DNA of 64,000 bases from Geobacter sp. AOG1. GTDB taxonomy: Bacteria > Desulfobacterota > Desulfuromonadia > Geobacterales > Geobacteraceae. The stretch lies in NCBI RefSeq assembly GCF_019972315.1, contig NZ_BLIZ01000001.1, positions 434,001 through 498,000 of the forward strand, read 5' to 3'. Of this stretch, positions 43,869-52,482 are shown in pieces; positions within the stretch are counted from its first letter, which is position 1; each line of letters opens with the position of its first letter. A program made the translations under genes and the position numbers. The notes under the pieces are model-generated. The model had not been told where the DNA came from. It saw nothing but the letters and a program-made list of their open reading frames with translations, and searched no databases.

Positions 43869-45812
43869 CTACAGGGCATCCCAGCTGAACAGCTTTGCGG
43901 CCATCCGGTTGCGGCACTCTTCCACGTGCTCGTAGGGTACCACCCGCAGCAGTTCCTCAAGGGTGGTTTCCCCCGCTTTCACCCGGCGCAGCCCGTCTTC
44001 AATCATGGTCATCCGCTGCCCCTGATGGAACACCACTTCCCGTAATGCCTGGTTATCGGGGCGTTTGCTGAACAGCAGCGCTTCACTGCCGGTCGGCACC
44101 CAGAGCTCGGCAATCGGGCGACGACCGGCAAAGCCGGTGAAATTGCACCGCACGCAGCCACTGCCACGGGCAAACGGATGGGTCGTGGTCTGGGGAAAGC
44201 GAAACTCGCCAAGAATCTCCTTCGCCGGCATATACCTCACCTTGCAGTGGTCACAGATGCGCCGTACCAGACGTTGGGCCAGCACACAGCGGAGTGTCGA
44301 GGAAATCAGGCTCGGCTCCACCCCCATGTCCATAAGCCGGGTAAACGCGCTCGTGGCATCGTTGGTATGGAGGGTGCTCAGCACCGTGTGGCCGGTGAGC
44401 GCCGCGCGGATCGAGATGGACGCCGTTTCCAGGTCGCGAATCTCCCCCACCATGATATTGTCCGGATCCTGGCGGAGAAACGACCGGAGGAAATGGGCAA
44501 AGGAGTTGCCGATCGCCTCGTTAACCTCCGACTGGCTGACACCGTCAATGGTGTATTCGATCGGATCCTCCACCGTCAGGGTCTTCACCTCACTGGTGTT
44601 GATCCGGTTGAGGATGGCATACAGGGTGGACGACTTTCCCGAACCGGTCGGACCGGTCACGAGGAAGATGCCGGTCGGCTTCTCCAGGGTCCGGCAGAGC
44701 GTATCCACATGCGCCGGCAGGAGCCCCAGTGTTTCGAGGGAAATCGCCCCTCCCCGCTTGTCGAGTATCCTGACCACCACGTTCTCGCCAAACTGGGTCG
44801 GCACTGATGAGACCCGGAAGTCGACGCTTCGCACCGTCCCGTCCTTGGTCACCTTAAGTTTGAAGCTGCTGTCCTGGGGTCGTCGTTTCTCTGCTATATC
44901 CATGTCGCAGAGGATCTTGATCTTGGAAACGATCTGCTTCGCGTGGCTGTTGATGGCATCGGCATCGTGCCCCAGGTCCAATGACTGGAGCACCCCGTCG
45001 ATCCGGAAGCGGATCTCCATTCCGTGCTCCCTGCTTTCCAGGTGGATATCGCTGGCCGCCATCTTGATGGCGATGGAAATGACCTTCTTGACGAGATAAT
45101 CCACATCGGCGCTGATGAAATCATCCACGTACCGGGACTTGCCGCTCTCCCGGGTGATGTCTTCCGAAACTTCGAACGTGAGACTTTCCTTCTCCTCCCG
45201 CGCCGTACGGGGAGTTGTACGGAAAATACGGTGCTGGGCGGCGGTGATGTCGCTCTCCCGGGCAATGACCGGCTTGATCTCCATGTCAATGACCGCCGCC
45301 AGCTCGTGCAGCTCCACACCCCTGAGCGGGTAAGCCATGGCCAGGGTTACGATCTTCCCTGTCTTGCCGATCGGGACTATCCGGTGGCGCTGTGCATAGT
45401 TGACGTTGATGAGCCGGGCCAGTTGCGAATCAAAGGAAAACGTGCCGAAGGATACAAAGGGGAGATCGTACTGGGCGGCAATGGCGCGGGCCACTTTCTC
45501 TTCGTCGAGGTAGTGGAGCCGGACCAGGGCCTGTCCAAGGGGGATATGCTCCTTTTCCGCTATTTGCAGGGCATTGTGCAGCTTTGCTTCGTCGAGGTGT
45601 TTCTGCTTGACGAGGATCTCCCCGAGCTTGAGGCGTTTCCGGTTGTAGTCGAGCACCATATTGAGGTCCATCGTGGAAATGAACCCCAGCTGGCAGAGGA
45701 TCTGACCGATGGGGACGCAGGGGAATTCCTGCTGCTTCTCCAGTGCCGCCGTGAACTGGGCTTCCGTAACGAGCCCGTTCCGTATCAGCAGTTCTCCGAG
45801 TTTCTCCGGCAT
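43869..45812 (-). CDS. GspE/PilB-type secretion ATPase with two MshEN domains
   Basis: 647 residues from the ATG at 45812, with GGAGG 8 bases upstream. Residues 1-210 hold two MshEN-like modules (KLGELLIRNGLVTEAQFTAAL and KLGEILVKQKHLDEAKLHNAL), which bind cyclic di-GMP in relatives. The ATPase core has Walker A GPTGSGKSS near residue 387, an Asp box, Walker B MVGEIRDLETA and the C4 zinc motif CDHC...CVRC. It would power a type II secretion or type IV pilus machine, but no other machine genes are nearby. Confidence 0.88.
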   Translation of the reverse strand: MPEKLGELLIRNGLVTEAQFTAALEKQQEFPCVPIGQILCQLGFISTMDLNMVLDYNRKRLKLGEILVKQKHLDEAKLHNALQIAEKEHIPLGQALVRLHYLDEEKVARAIAAQYDLPFVSFGTFSFDSQLARLINVNYAQRHRIVPIGKTGKIVTLAMAYPLRGVELHELAAVIDMEIKPVIARESDITAAQHRIFRTTPRTAREEKESLTFEVSEDITRESGKSRYVDDFISADVDYLVKKVISIAIKMAASDIHLESREHGMEIRFRIDGVLQSLDLGHDADAINSHAKQIVSKIKILCDMDIAEKRRPQDSSFKLKVTKDGTVRSVDFRVSSVPTQFGENVVVRILDKRGGAISLETLGLLPAHVDTLCRTLEKPTGIFLVTGPTGSGKSSTLYAILNRINTSEVKTLTVEDPIEYTIDGVSQSEVNEAIGNSFAHFLRSFLRQDPDNIMVGEIRDLETASISIRAALTGHTVLSTLHTNDATSAFTRLMDMGVEPSLISSTLRCVLAQRLVRRICDHCKVRYMPAKEILGEFRFPQTTTHPFARGSGCVRCNFTGFAGRRPIAELWVPTGSEALLFSKRPDNQALREVVFHQGQRMTMIEDGLRRVKAGETTLEELLRVVPYEHVEECRNRMAAKLFSWDAL

Positions 45813-45883
45813 AAACACGCCCTCCGAAAAATGTCATGGTCACGGTAGAATGGTCAAAGGTGCCCTCCGGAAACGAAGCAATT

Positions 45884-46768
45884 TTATGGGCGCAGATACT
45901 TGCTGATGCCGGGGAGAAAGTGCTCCGGCTCGAACCGGAACGTTTCACGCCAGCGACCGTCGCAGATGTTCTCCTCCGTCAGCATGGCAATCTGGTCCAT
46001 GGTGATGGGGAAGAACGAGAACCCCTGGAGCAGGGGGACCACCAGCTTCATGATCCCGAGGGGATTGGGAAGCTTGGGGACATGGGACTTGCCGAGTACC
46101 CGGCCGATGGTGTCGAGCATCTCGTTATAGGTGAGACGATCCGGACCGCACAGTTCATAGGTCTTTCCGATGGTCTCCGGCATCTCCAGGGCCAGGGCAT
46201 AGCAGCGGGCCACGTCATCGGCGGCAACCGGCTGCAGTCGGTACATGCCGTCGCCGATTACCGGTACAATCGGATAGTTCCGGATATAGCCGGCCAGCAG
46301 GTTTATGAAGGCGTCCCGGGGACCGAAGACGATGGATGGGCGGAAGATGGTATGGTCGAGGCCGGAGGCGCGGACCAGTTCCTCAGCCTGGAACTTGCTC
46401 CGGTGGTAGTTTGAGGTGGCATCGGGGCGGGTGCCGAGGGCCGACATCTGCAGGTAGCGCCGCACCCCCGCCTGCCGGGTGGCATTCAGCATGGTGCGGG
46501 TCGCCTCCACGTGGAGGCCGGCAAAGGTCATGCCACGCCCGGGGAATTCCCGGATGATCCCGATGAGGTTGATGACCGCATCGCAGCCGGCCACCTGACC
46601 GGCAAAACTCTCCGGCCGGGTCACGTCCCCCTCGACGAACTCGACCCCCTGTTCAGTCTTTGCCTCGTGCCTGTGTACGAGAAGACGGAGCTGGTGCCCC
46701 CTGGAGAGGAGTTCCCGGCGCAGATGCCCGCCGATAAAGCCACTGCCTCCGGTGAGAAATATTTTCAT
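45884..46768 (-). CDS. NAD(P)-dependent epimerase/NDUFA9-like reductase
   Basis: 294 residues, an atypical short-chain dehydrogenase. The Rossmann motif GGSGFIGGHL is at 7-16. The catalytic Tyr-x-x-x-Lys appears as YHRSKFQAEELV, and the remainder matches the complex I NDUFA9-like or nucleoside-diphosphate-sugar epimerase group. The substrate is unknown. It is single, with no apparent operon partner. Confidence 0.85.
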   Translation of the reverse strand: MKIFLTGGSGFIGGHLRRELLSRGHQLRLLVHRHEAKTEQGVEFVEGDVTRPESFAGQVAGCDAVINLIGIIREFPGRGMTFAGLHVEATRTMLNATRQAGVRRYLQMSALGTRPDATSNYHRSKFQAEELVRASGLDHTIFRPSIVFGPRDAFINLLAGYIRNYPIVPVIGDGMYRLQPVAADDVARCYALALEMPETIGKTYELCGPDRLTYNEMLDTIGRVLGKSHVPKLPNPLGIMKLVVPLLQGFSFFPITMDQIAMLTEENICDGRWRETFRFEPEHFLPGISKYLRP

Positions 46769-46884
46769 GGCGCACTTCCCCTCTCATGAAATATGGGAAG
46801 AGTGTATCGCACAATTCACTATTTGCCACCCCGCTGCGGCTCGGCTATAATCACGCGGCAGTATATTTCCGGGAGGTGTTTGCC

Positions 46885-47319
46885 ATGCGCGTATTCCTGA
46901 TTTCCTGCCTGCTGTCGATTGTCGTTTCCTCTGCCGCATCGGGAGGTGAAGGGGTCGCCGTGCCCGGAGCTACCGAGGAGGCGATCGCCCACGACTGCCG
47001 GGTGACCGCGGAACTTGCCGTCGAGCTGCTGAAGATGAAGGCGAAGACCCCTCCTGAAAAAATGGTGGAATCCGCTGGGAAGCTCCTCTCTTCGCGGGGA
47101 TACAAAAGCTCATTCGGCGACGCGGAGTTCATCGCCAGGTTCTACACCGGCATGGCGCTCCAGTCCGGACCGGAAGTCGACAAGATCATGGCCGAGATGC
47201 CTCCCGATGACCTCGCTTTGATGGTGGACGATCATGAGATACTCTGCCTGAAAGGGGTGTATGGTGGCGGTAGTGGTAGCGGGCAGGGACACGGCGGGAT
47301 GGGTGGCATGTCCCACTGA
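46885..47319 (+). CDS. Secreted protein of unknown function with Gly/His tail
   Basis: 144 residues from the ATG at 46885, preceded by GGGAGGTG. A signal peptide covers about residues 1-20. The mature part is helical and ends in a flexible tail GGGSGSGQGHGGMGGMSH containing Met and His, which could bind metal. Two cysteines stand at about residues 36 and 122. I do not recognise the family. Confidence 0.7.
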   Translation: MRVFLISCLLSIVVSSAASGGEGVAVPGATEEAIAHDCRVTAELAVELLKMKAKTPPEKMVESAGKLLSSRGYKSSFGDAEFIARFYTGMALQSGPEVDKIMAEMPPDDLALMVDDHEILCLKGVYGGGSGSGQGHGGMGGMSH

Positions 47320-47392
47320 TTGCGGGAAACCTCAATCGGTGACAACGATGAACACACCCCTTGAAGATAGGCGTTAGCGGCCAGGACCGACG

Positions 47393-50300
47393 ATGACCGA
47401 AAAACTCCACATATTACCCTCTACCGCGGCGGTGGAGGCGTTCAACCGTGCCGCCCTGGCGACGACGGGCATCCTGTTCGGTACCCGGGCGCTTACCCTG
47501 AAGCGACTCAGTGAGGAGCTGTATGCAGCAGCAGCCGAACGTCGCCCCATCTCGCCGGTGGGGCAGAAGCTTCTCCTGGAAGACCTGGTGAAAAGGCACT
47601 ACGCCGACGGTGCCGGCGTGCTGGCCGGGCTCACCAGCTTTCCCGGCTTTGTCACCAGCCTGGACGGCCTGTTCGGCGAACTGAAGCAGGCGCTCGTCAC
47701 CGCCGACGCCTTTACGTCCACCGTCCGGGCCATGCCCCCCAACGGCCGGCTCACCGAGCTTGCCGCGCTCTATGCCCTTTACTCCAAGGCAACGGCGGGA
47801 CAAGGACTGTTGGACAGTCACGACCAGGAGCTCCTGGCGCTTGAGGAACTGCGAAGCGGCAAGGCCCTCCCCCCCCTGTTCGACGGCATGACCGGCGTGG
47901 CCATCCATGCCATTTACGATTTCACGCCCCTCCAGCTTGCCATCATTGCCGAACTGGCGCGACGCCTCCCCGTAACGCTCCATCTCCCCTATGACCCCGA
48001 CCGGGAGACACTCTACGCCTACGTGGCCCGGGCCGCCGATCGGATCGAGGCACTCGACGACAGCGACCTGCTCCTGGAACCGGTATTCGAAGAGCCACAG
48101 GGCAGGTTTATCACTCCGCTCCGGTCTGCGGTCTTCAACGCCGGAGGTGAGACGCCGATCGTCCCGCCGGCCAATCTCTCCCTCCTGGCCGCTCCCGGTG
48201 CCTACCGTGAATGCGAGGAGATCGGCCGGCGTATCCGCGACCTCATGGAGAAGGGTACCGATCCCACATCCATCGTGGTCGCCTGCCGCGACCTGCGGAG
48301 CTACGGTCCGATGCTGGAGGATGTCTGCCGCCGCTTCGCCATCCCGGTCTCCTACCGCCGCGGAGCCCCGCTGGTCACGGCATCGTTGACAAACGTCTGC
48401 CTCGCCCCCATAACCCTCGTGCAGGCCCGGCTGGGCCGGGAAGAACTGCTGGCGCTCCTCAAATCGAGCTATTTTGACCTGGCCTCCCATGGCCTCGACC
48501 CGGACCAGGTGGAGGCGGTCCTTCTGGACGTCCGCTACATGGACGAGACCTTCGGCCGCCTGGAAGCACTCCTGGAAAAGCGAATCGCCTGGCTGGCCCA
48601 ACGGCACGCCGCAAACCGGAATGACCGGGAAACGGAGCGCCGCCTCGCCTCCACCCGGGCAGTCGCGCGGGAGTTGGGGCCGCTTCTCATAGAGCTGCGC
48701 CGTTTCGGAGGAGCCAAGACGCTCGAAGAATTCAGCGCCCTGCTGACGGAATTCATCGAACACCACCGGCTCTACCGGCGCGGCATCGCCGCCGCCGACC
48801 CCCGGGCGCTGAAGCGGGACGCCTCGGCCATCACACTTTTTCAGCAGGTGCTGGCCGACCTGGAACGGGACATCCGCACTCTCGGCATGGAGAAACGGAC
48901 CTTCACTCCCGCAGAGTTCCTGGAGCTCCTCCAGCAGGGGATGACCGGGGTTTTTCTGGCAGGGGAGCGGCAAAGCGGCGTAAGCATCATGAATTTCCAC
49001 GACGCCCGGGGTCTCGCGTTCTCCCACGTCTTCATCGCCGGCCTCAACGAGGGGATTTGCCCCCCGCGCCACGACGGCCACCCCCTCTTCAAGGACAGCG
49101 ACAAGCTCCAGTTCCAGAAAACAGCCGGAACGCGCCTGTTCCGCACCGCTGTGGAAAAGGGGGAGGAGGAGCCGCTCCTCTTCTACCTCGCCATAGGTTG
49201 CGCCGGCGAAACCCTGACCCTTTCCTACAGCTATGTGGACGGCCGGGGAAATGAGATGCTCCGCTCCCCGCTCCTCGATGGGCTGCTGGACGCCGTCCCC
49301 CTTGCCGAGGTGAGGATCCCGATGAACCGCCTCATCCCCGAACCGGTCGACTGCCGTGAGCGGGAGGAACTCCTCAACTCCCTCGCCCGCGACCGCCGGT
49401 TCGAGGCGGCCCTTTCAGTGCCCGAACTCGCCCCGGCCATCGACCGTATCGCCGCCACGGCTGCCATCGAAGCGGAACGGGAAGCCTTTTTCAACACCGA
49501 GGAGTTGACCGCTCGGGCGGCACTTTCCACCCCCTACACCGGCACGCTGCGTGATCCGGCCATTCAGACCGATCTTCACGCCTTCTATACCTCGTCCCCC
49601 GGCAACCGGTTCGCCCCCACCACCCTGGAGGAGTATGGCTGCTGCCCGTTCCGCTATTTCCTGAAACGGCTCGTACGCCTCGCGCCGGTGGAAAAACCGG
49701 AGATGGAACTGGCGGTAAAGGACGAAGGAAGCCTGGTTCACGAAATCCTGCAGAGGTTCTTCGAGGAACGGCAGAAGGCGGGACGGCTCCCCCTGCGGGG
49801 CGACAAGGCCGACAAGGACGCCATGACCACCGCTGCCACAGAGGTGTTCGACCATTGGGAGGCGGAACGGGCGGTGGGGGAACCGCTGCTGTGGGAGCTG
49901 GGGAAGGAGAAGCTCCTCCCGCTCCTGGAACGCCTGGTGGAACTGGAAGCGACGGACGACACGGGCCTCGTCCCGACGGCCTGCGAACTTCCTTTTGCCG
50001 ACCTGGAGGTGACCGACCTGGACGGGAGCCGGCTCTTCCTCAACGGCAAGATCGATCGGGTAGACATCTCCCCCGCCGGGGATGTGCGGGTGGTGGACTA
50101 CAAGCTGGCCGGCAACAGCCAGCGCTACCGTCAGCTCATGAAAGAGGAGAACCTGGGTGAAATATCCTTCCAGGTCCCGGTTTACCTCCTTGCCGCAGCG
50201 ACAGAACTGGAACGACAGGGGCACGGTCCGATCCGGAGAATGAGCGCCCGCTACTGGCTGCTCCGCAAGGTGGAGCCACTGGAAAGGCCTTTCGGAGGGG

Positions 50301-50506
50301 AAGAATCCGCCGCTTTCTTTGCCACCGACCCGGCGACAAGAAGCACGCTGGGTGACGGAAATTTTCTCAACCGGCTCTGCGCCAAGGTCCGGGCCATGAA
50401 ACAGGGAGAGTTCTCCGTAACCCCCCGGGAATGCGAGCAGTGCGATTTCCCCAGTGTCTGCCGCTACGTGGCGGTCGGACTGCGGGATGGGGAGGGAGCA
50501 GAATGA
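47393..50506 (+). CDS. addB: AddB-type PD-(D/E)XK nuclease subunit
   Basis: 1037 residues. The N-terminal part is a degenerate helicase-like domain. The C-terminal nuclease has GKIDRVDISPAGDVRVVDYK near residues 884-903, with the catalytic Asp and Lys. Cysteines at 750/751 and at 1014, 1017 and 1023 (CEQCDFPSVC) match the 4Fe-4S staple of AddB. With AddA it would process double-strand ends at Chi-like sites. The addA start is about 46 kb away on the other strand rather than adjacent. Confidence 0.88.
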   Translation: MTEKLHILPSTAAVEAFNRAALATTGILFGTRALTLKRLSEELYAAAAERRPISPVGQKLLLEDLVKRHYADGAGVLAGLTSFPGFVTSLDGLFGELKQALVTADAFTSTVRAMPPNGRLTELAALYALYSKATAGQGLLDSHDQELLALEELRSGKALPPLFDGMTGVAIHAIYDFTPLQLAIIAELARRLPVTLHLPYDPDRETLYAYVARAADRIEALDDSDLLLEPVFEEPQGRFITPLRSAVFNAGGETPIVPPANLSLLAAPGAYRECEEIGRRIRDLMEKGTDPTSIVVACRDLRSYGPMLEDVCRRFAIPVSYRRGAPLVTASLTNVCLAPITLVQARLGREELLALLKSSYFDLASHGLDPDQVEAVLLDVRYMDETFGRLEALLEKRIAWLAQRHAANRNDRETERRLASTRAVARELGPLLIELRRFGGAKTLEEFSALLTEFIEHHRLYRRGIAAADPRALKRDASAITLFQQVLADLERDIRTLGMEKRTFTPAEFLELLQQGMTGVFLAGERQSGVSIMNFHDARGLAFSHVFIAGLNEGICPPRHDGHPLFKDSDKLQFQKTAGTRLFRTAVEKGEEEPLLFYLAIGCAGETLTLSYSYVDGRGNEMLRSPLLDGLLDAVPLAEVRIPMNRLIPEPVDCREREELLNSLARDRRFEAALSVPELAPAIDRIAATAAIEAEREAFFNTEELTARAALSTPYTGTLRDPAIQTDLHAFYTSSPGNRFAPTTLEEYGCCPFRYFLKRLVRLAPVEKPEMELAVKDEGSLVHEILQRFFEERQKAGRLPLRGDKADKDAMTTAATEVFDHWEAERAVGEPLLWELGKEKLLPLLERLVELEATDDTGLVPTACELPFADLEVTDLDGSRLFLNGKIDRVDISPAGDVRVVDYKLAGNSQRYRQLMKEENLGEISFQVPVYLLAAATELERQGHGPIRRMSARYWLLRKVEPLERPFGGEESAAFFATDPATRSTLGDGNFLNRLCAKVRAMKQGEFSVTPRECEQCDFPSVCRYVAVGLRDGEGAE

Positions 50507-50588
50507 GTATACTGTATACAAAGTGCTTGTGCTCATCTTCCCGGTATGTTAAAAGAATCATATCCTTCAACGAGGGGAGGCTGACACG

Positions 50589-51056
50589 ATGAGCGACGTA
50601 TGTTATACCTTTGAGGCCGCCGTGGAGATGGCGGTAAAGATGGAAGACGAGGGGTTCAGGCATTATCTGGACGCCATGCGGGTGGTGAAGAACAAGGGAG
50701 CCCGGGAAATCCTGCGGGATGCGGCCCTGGACGAGCTGAACCACAAGCACGAGCTGGAAAAAGCGCTCGTCGACGGGCACATGGAAGGGGGAGACGGGCT
50801 CAGCAAGCCGGTACCCACCATGAACTTGGGGTACGTACTGGCAAAGGAGGAGTTGCGCCACGACTCCGACGCCCGGCAGGCGCTGGCCTACGCCATCCAC
50901 CTGGAAAAGGGAGCCATCGACTTTTACCGGCGGATGGCAACGGGATGCGCCGGAGCACCCATGGCGAAACTGTTCGAACAGCTTCTGGCCGACGAAAGCC
51001 GCCACCTCCAGTCCCTGGAGGACATGTACGAAGAGCACTACATGACGGAGAACTAG
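50589..51056 (+). CDS. Ferritin-like/rubrerythrin-type protein
   Basis: 155 residues, all helical. Carboxylate and histidine ligands of a di-iron site appear in two repeats: AVEMEDEGFRHY-like helix 1 with LDELNHKHELEKAL, then AIHLEKGAIDFYRRMA with LADESRHLQSLEDMYEEHY. It lacks the rubredoxin tail of classical rubrerythrins. Likely roles are peroxide or iron handling. AGGGGAGG lies upstream, and GTATACTGTATAC at 50507-50519 is a near-palindrome that may be a regulatory site. Confidence 0.82.
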   Translation: MSDVCYTFEAAVEMAVKMEDEGFRHYLDAMRVVKNKGAREILRDAALDELNHKHELEKALVDGHMEGGDGLSKPVPTMNLGYVLAKEELRHDSDARQALAYAIHLEKGAIDFYRRMATGCAGAPMAKLFEQLLADESRHLQSLEDMYEEHYMTEN

Positions 51057-51096
51057 GAAACCGGCCGACGCGGCCGGCCGTCGCACAAACAAAGAA

Positions 51097-51125
51097 GGGG
51101 CCACGTTCACCACGTGGCCCCTTTT
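51097..51125. terminator. Bidirectional intrinsic terminator
   Basis: GGGGCCACGT/ACGTGGCCCC with a 5-base loop, followed by TTTT and preceded by AAAGAA. It lies between the convergent ferritin-like and FKBP genes. Confidence 0.88.
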
Positions 51126-51152
51126 CGTTCGTATCATCCTTAAAGAGATCTG

Positions 51153-51605
51153 TCAGCAGATCTCCATCAGTTTCAGGTCGAAGGTCAGATCCCGCCCCGC
51201 CAGGGGGTGGTTGGCATCCAGGGTCACCATGGTATCGGTCACGTTGGTGATCACCACCGAGAAGACCTGGCCACCCTCCTGCTCCACCTCCAGCTGCTGG
51301 CCGAGCTCCGGCGTAATGGTGGGGGGGAGGGCCGACCGCTCCACCTCGGCCACCATCTCCTCGATCCGCTCGCCGTAGGCCTGGTCGACCGGGATGACGA
51401 CCGTCTTACTGTCTCCCGGATTCATGCCGACAATCGCATCCTCAAAACCGGGGATAACCTCACCCGCCCCGATGGTAAATTCCAGGGGGTCCGAGGAACA
51501 GTCACAATCCCCCTCCCTGCACTCCGATGAATCGAATATTTCGCCGTCCGAAAGTTTTCCCGTGTAGTGGACCTTGACCCGGTCCCCCTTCTTTGCCTGT
51601 GCCAT
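51153..51605 (-). CDS. SlyD-like FKBP-type peptidyl-prolyl isomerase
   Basis: 150 residues. KGDRVKVHYTGKLSDGEIFDSS at the start and the GAGEVIPGFEDAIVGMNPGDS core belong to the FKBP fold with an inserted chaperone flap of the SlyD type. An unusual acidic cysteine loop (ECREGDCDC, Cys29, Cys34, Cys36) stands where the active-site loop begins and might bind metal or form disulfides. There is no His-rich C-terminal tail. Confidence 0.88.
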   Translation of the reverse strand: MAQAKKGDRVKVHYTGKLSDGEIFDSSECREGDCDCSSDPLEFTIGAGEVIPGFEDAIVGMNPGDSKTVVIPVDQAYGERIEEMVAEVERSALPPTITPELGQQLEVEQEGGQVFSVVITNVTDTMVTLDANHPLAGRDLTFDLKLMEIC

Positions 51606-51731
51606 GGCTTCCGCCTTTCCCGATCGATTTTACACCCGGCGCGACTATAGCAGAGTGAGGGGGATTATGCCATGACAAATGGGTGCCGCGGCCGGGCGCG
51701 GCCGCCATCCGCTTCATCAAAGCCGGCCCTG

Positions 51732-51947
51732 CTACTTCAGCTCGAACGACACCTTGAGCACCACCTGGTACTCGGCAATCGCACCGTCCTCACCCACATG
51801 CCCCCGCACGTCCTGGACCTCGAACCAGGAAATCTTGTCCAGGGTTTTATGGGCCTTGGCAACCGCCGACTGAATCGCCGCCTCGATGCTCTCCTTGGCG
51901 ACGCCGATCACTTCCACCTTCTTGTAAACCCTGTTCGCTCCGTACAT
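51732..51947 (-). CDS. Dodecin-family protein
   Basis: 71 residues from the ATG at 51947, with AAGGAGG upstream; a longer reading is unsupported. VYKKVEVIGVAKESIEAAIQ and WFEVQDVRGHV, followed by YQVVLKVSFEL, fit the dodecin fold. Dodecins form 12-subunit shells that bind flavins. Confidence 0.88.
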   Translation of the reverse strand: MYGANRVYKKVEVIGVAKESIEAAIQSAVAKAHKTLDKISWFEVQDVRGHVGEDGAIAEYQVVLKVSFELK

Positions 51948-52062
51948 AGGTAACCTCCTTTTATACAGTGCTGTGTGTTGTGTAAGTGTACCATTCGAAC
52001 CGGCCAACTCAACACTTCCCTTCCGCGCTCCGGAGGTCATCAAAGATTTCAAGGGGACATCT

Positions 52063-52461
52063 TCATTGAAACGCGGGGGGCATGCTCGTGAGTCTCCACC
52101 CCGACTTCTCCACGTAGTGCCACTGCTGCCGGTCCTCCACCGTCCTGAGGGTCAGGCCTGACGGGCCGTAGTAATCGAATTCCACCAGCACTTCGGCAGT
52201 TTTCTTATCCTCATAATAGTCCACGCTTTTCACCCGGTAGTCGGCGATTTTCACACCCTTGGCGGCGACGAGATGTTTTTCGTACTCCGGGCGGGTGGTC
52301 TTGTCCGCATAACTCACTGCGGCCTGGTTCAACTCCGACCAGCGAACCATCCTGTTGTAGTCGCGGGAGCTCTTGTCGAACTGTTCCCGGTACGGATAAA
52401 GTGTCTCGCAACCGGCGAGAATCGCCGTGAGACAGAGGAGTGCGATGATGGTTCTCCACAT
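52063..52461 (-). CDS. Lipoprotein of unknown function
   Basis: 132 residues with a lipobox at AILAGC (Cys18). The mature part has a helical start and a beta-rich region ending QQWHYVEKSGWRLTSMPPAF, a shape often seen in small lipoproteins with an NTF2-like domain. I do not recognise a named family. It lies 21 bp after metHF on the same strand. Confidence 0.75.
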   Translation of the reverse strand: MWRTIIALLCLTAILAGCETLYPYREQFDKSSRDYNRMVRWSELNQAAVSYADKTTRPEYEKHLVAAKGVKIADYRVKSVDYYEDKKTAEVLVEFDYYGPSGLTLRTVEDRQQWHYVEKSGWRLTSMPPAFQ

Positions 52462-52482
52462 GGTTTCCGACCTTTCAGGGTG

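Noticed and set aside
47414-49081. Long open frame (about 555 codons) antisense to addB
   Set aside because: High GC keeps the opposite strand open. Its sequence has no recognisable motif, while the plus strand encodes a full AddB with nuclease motif and iron-sulfur cysteines.
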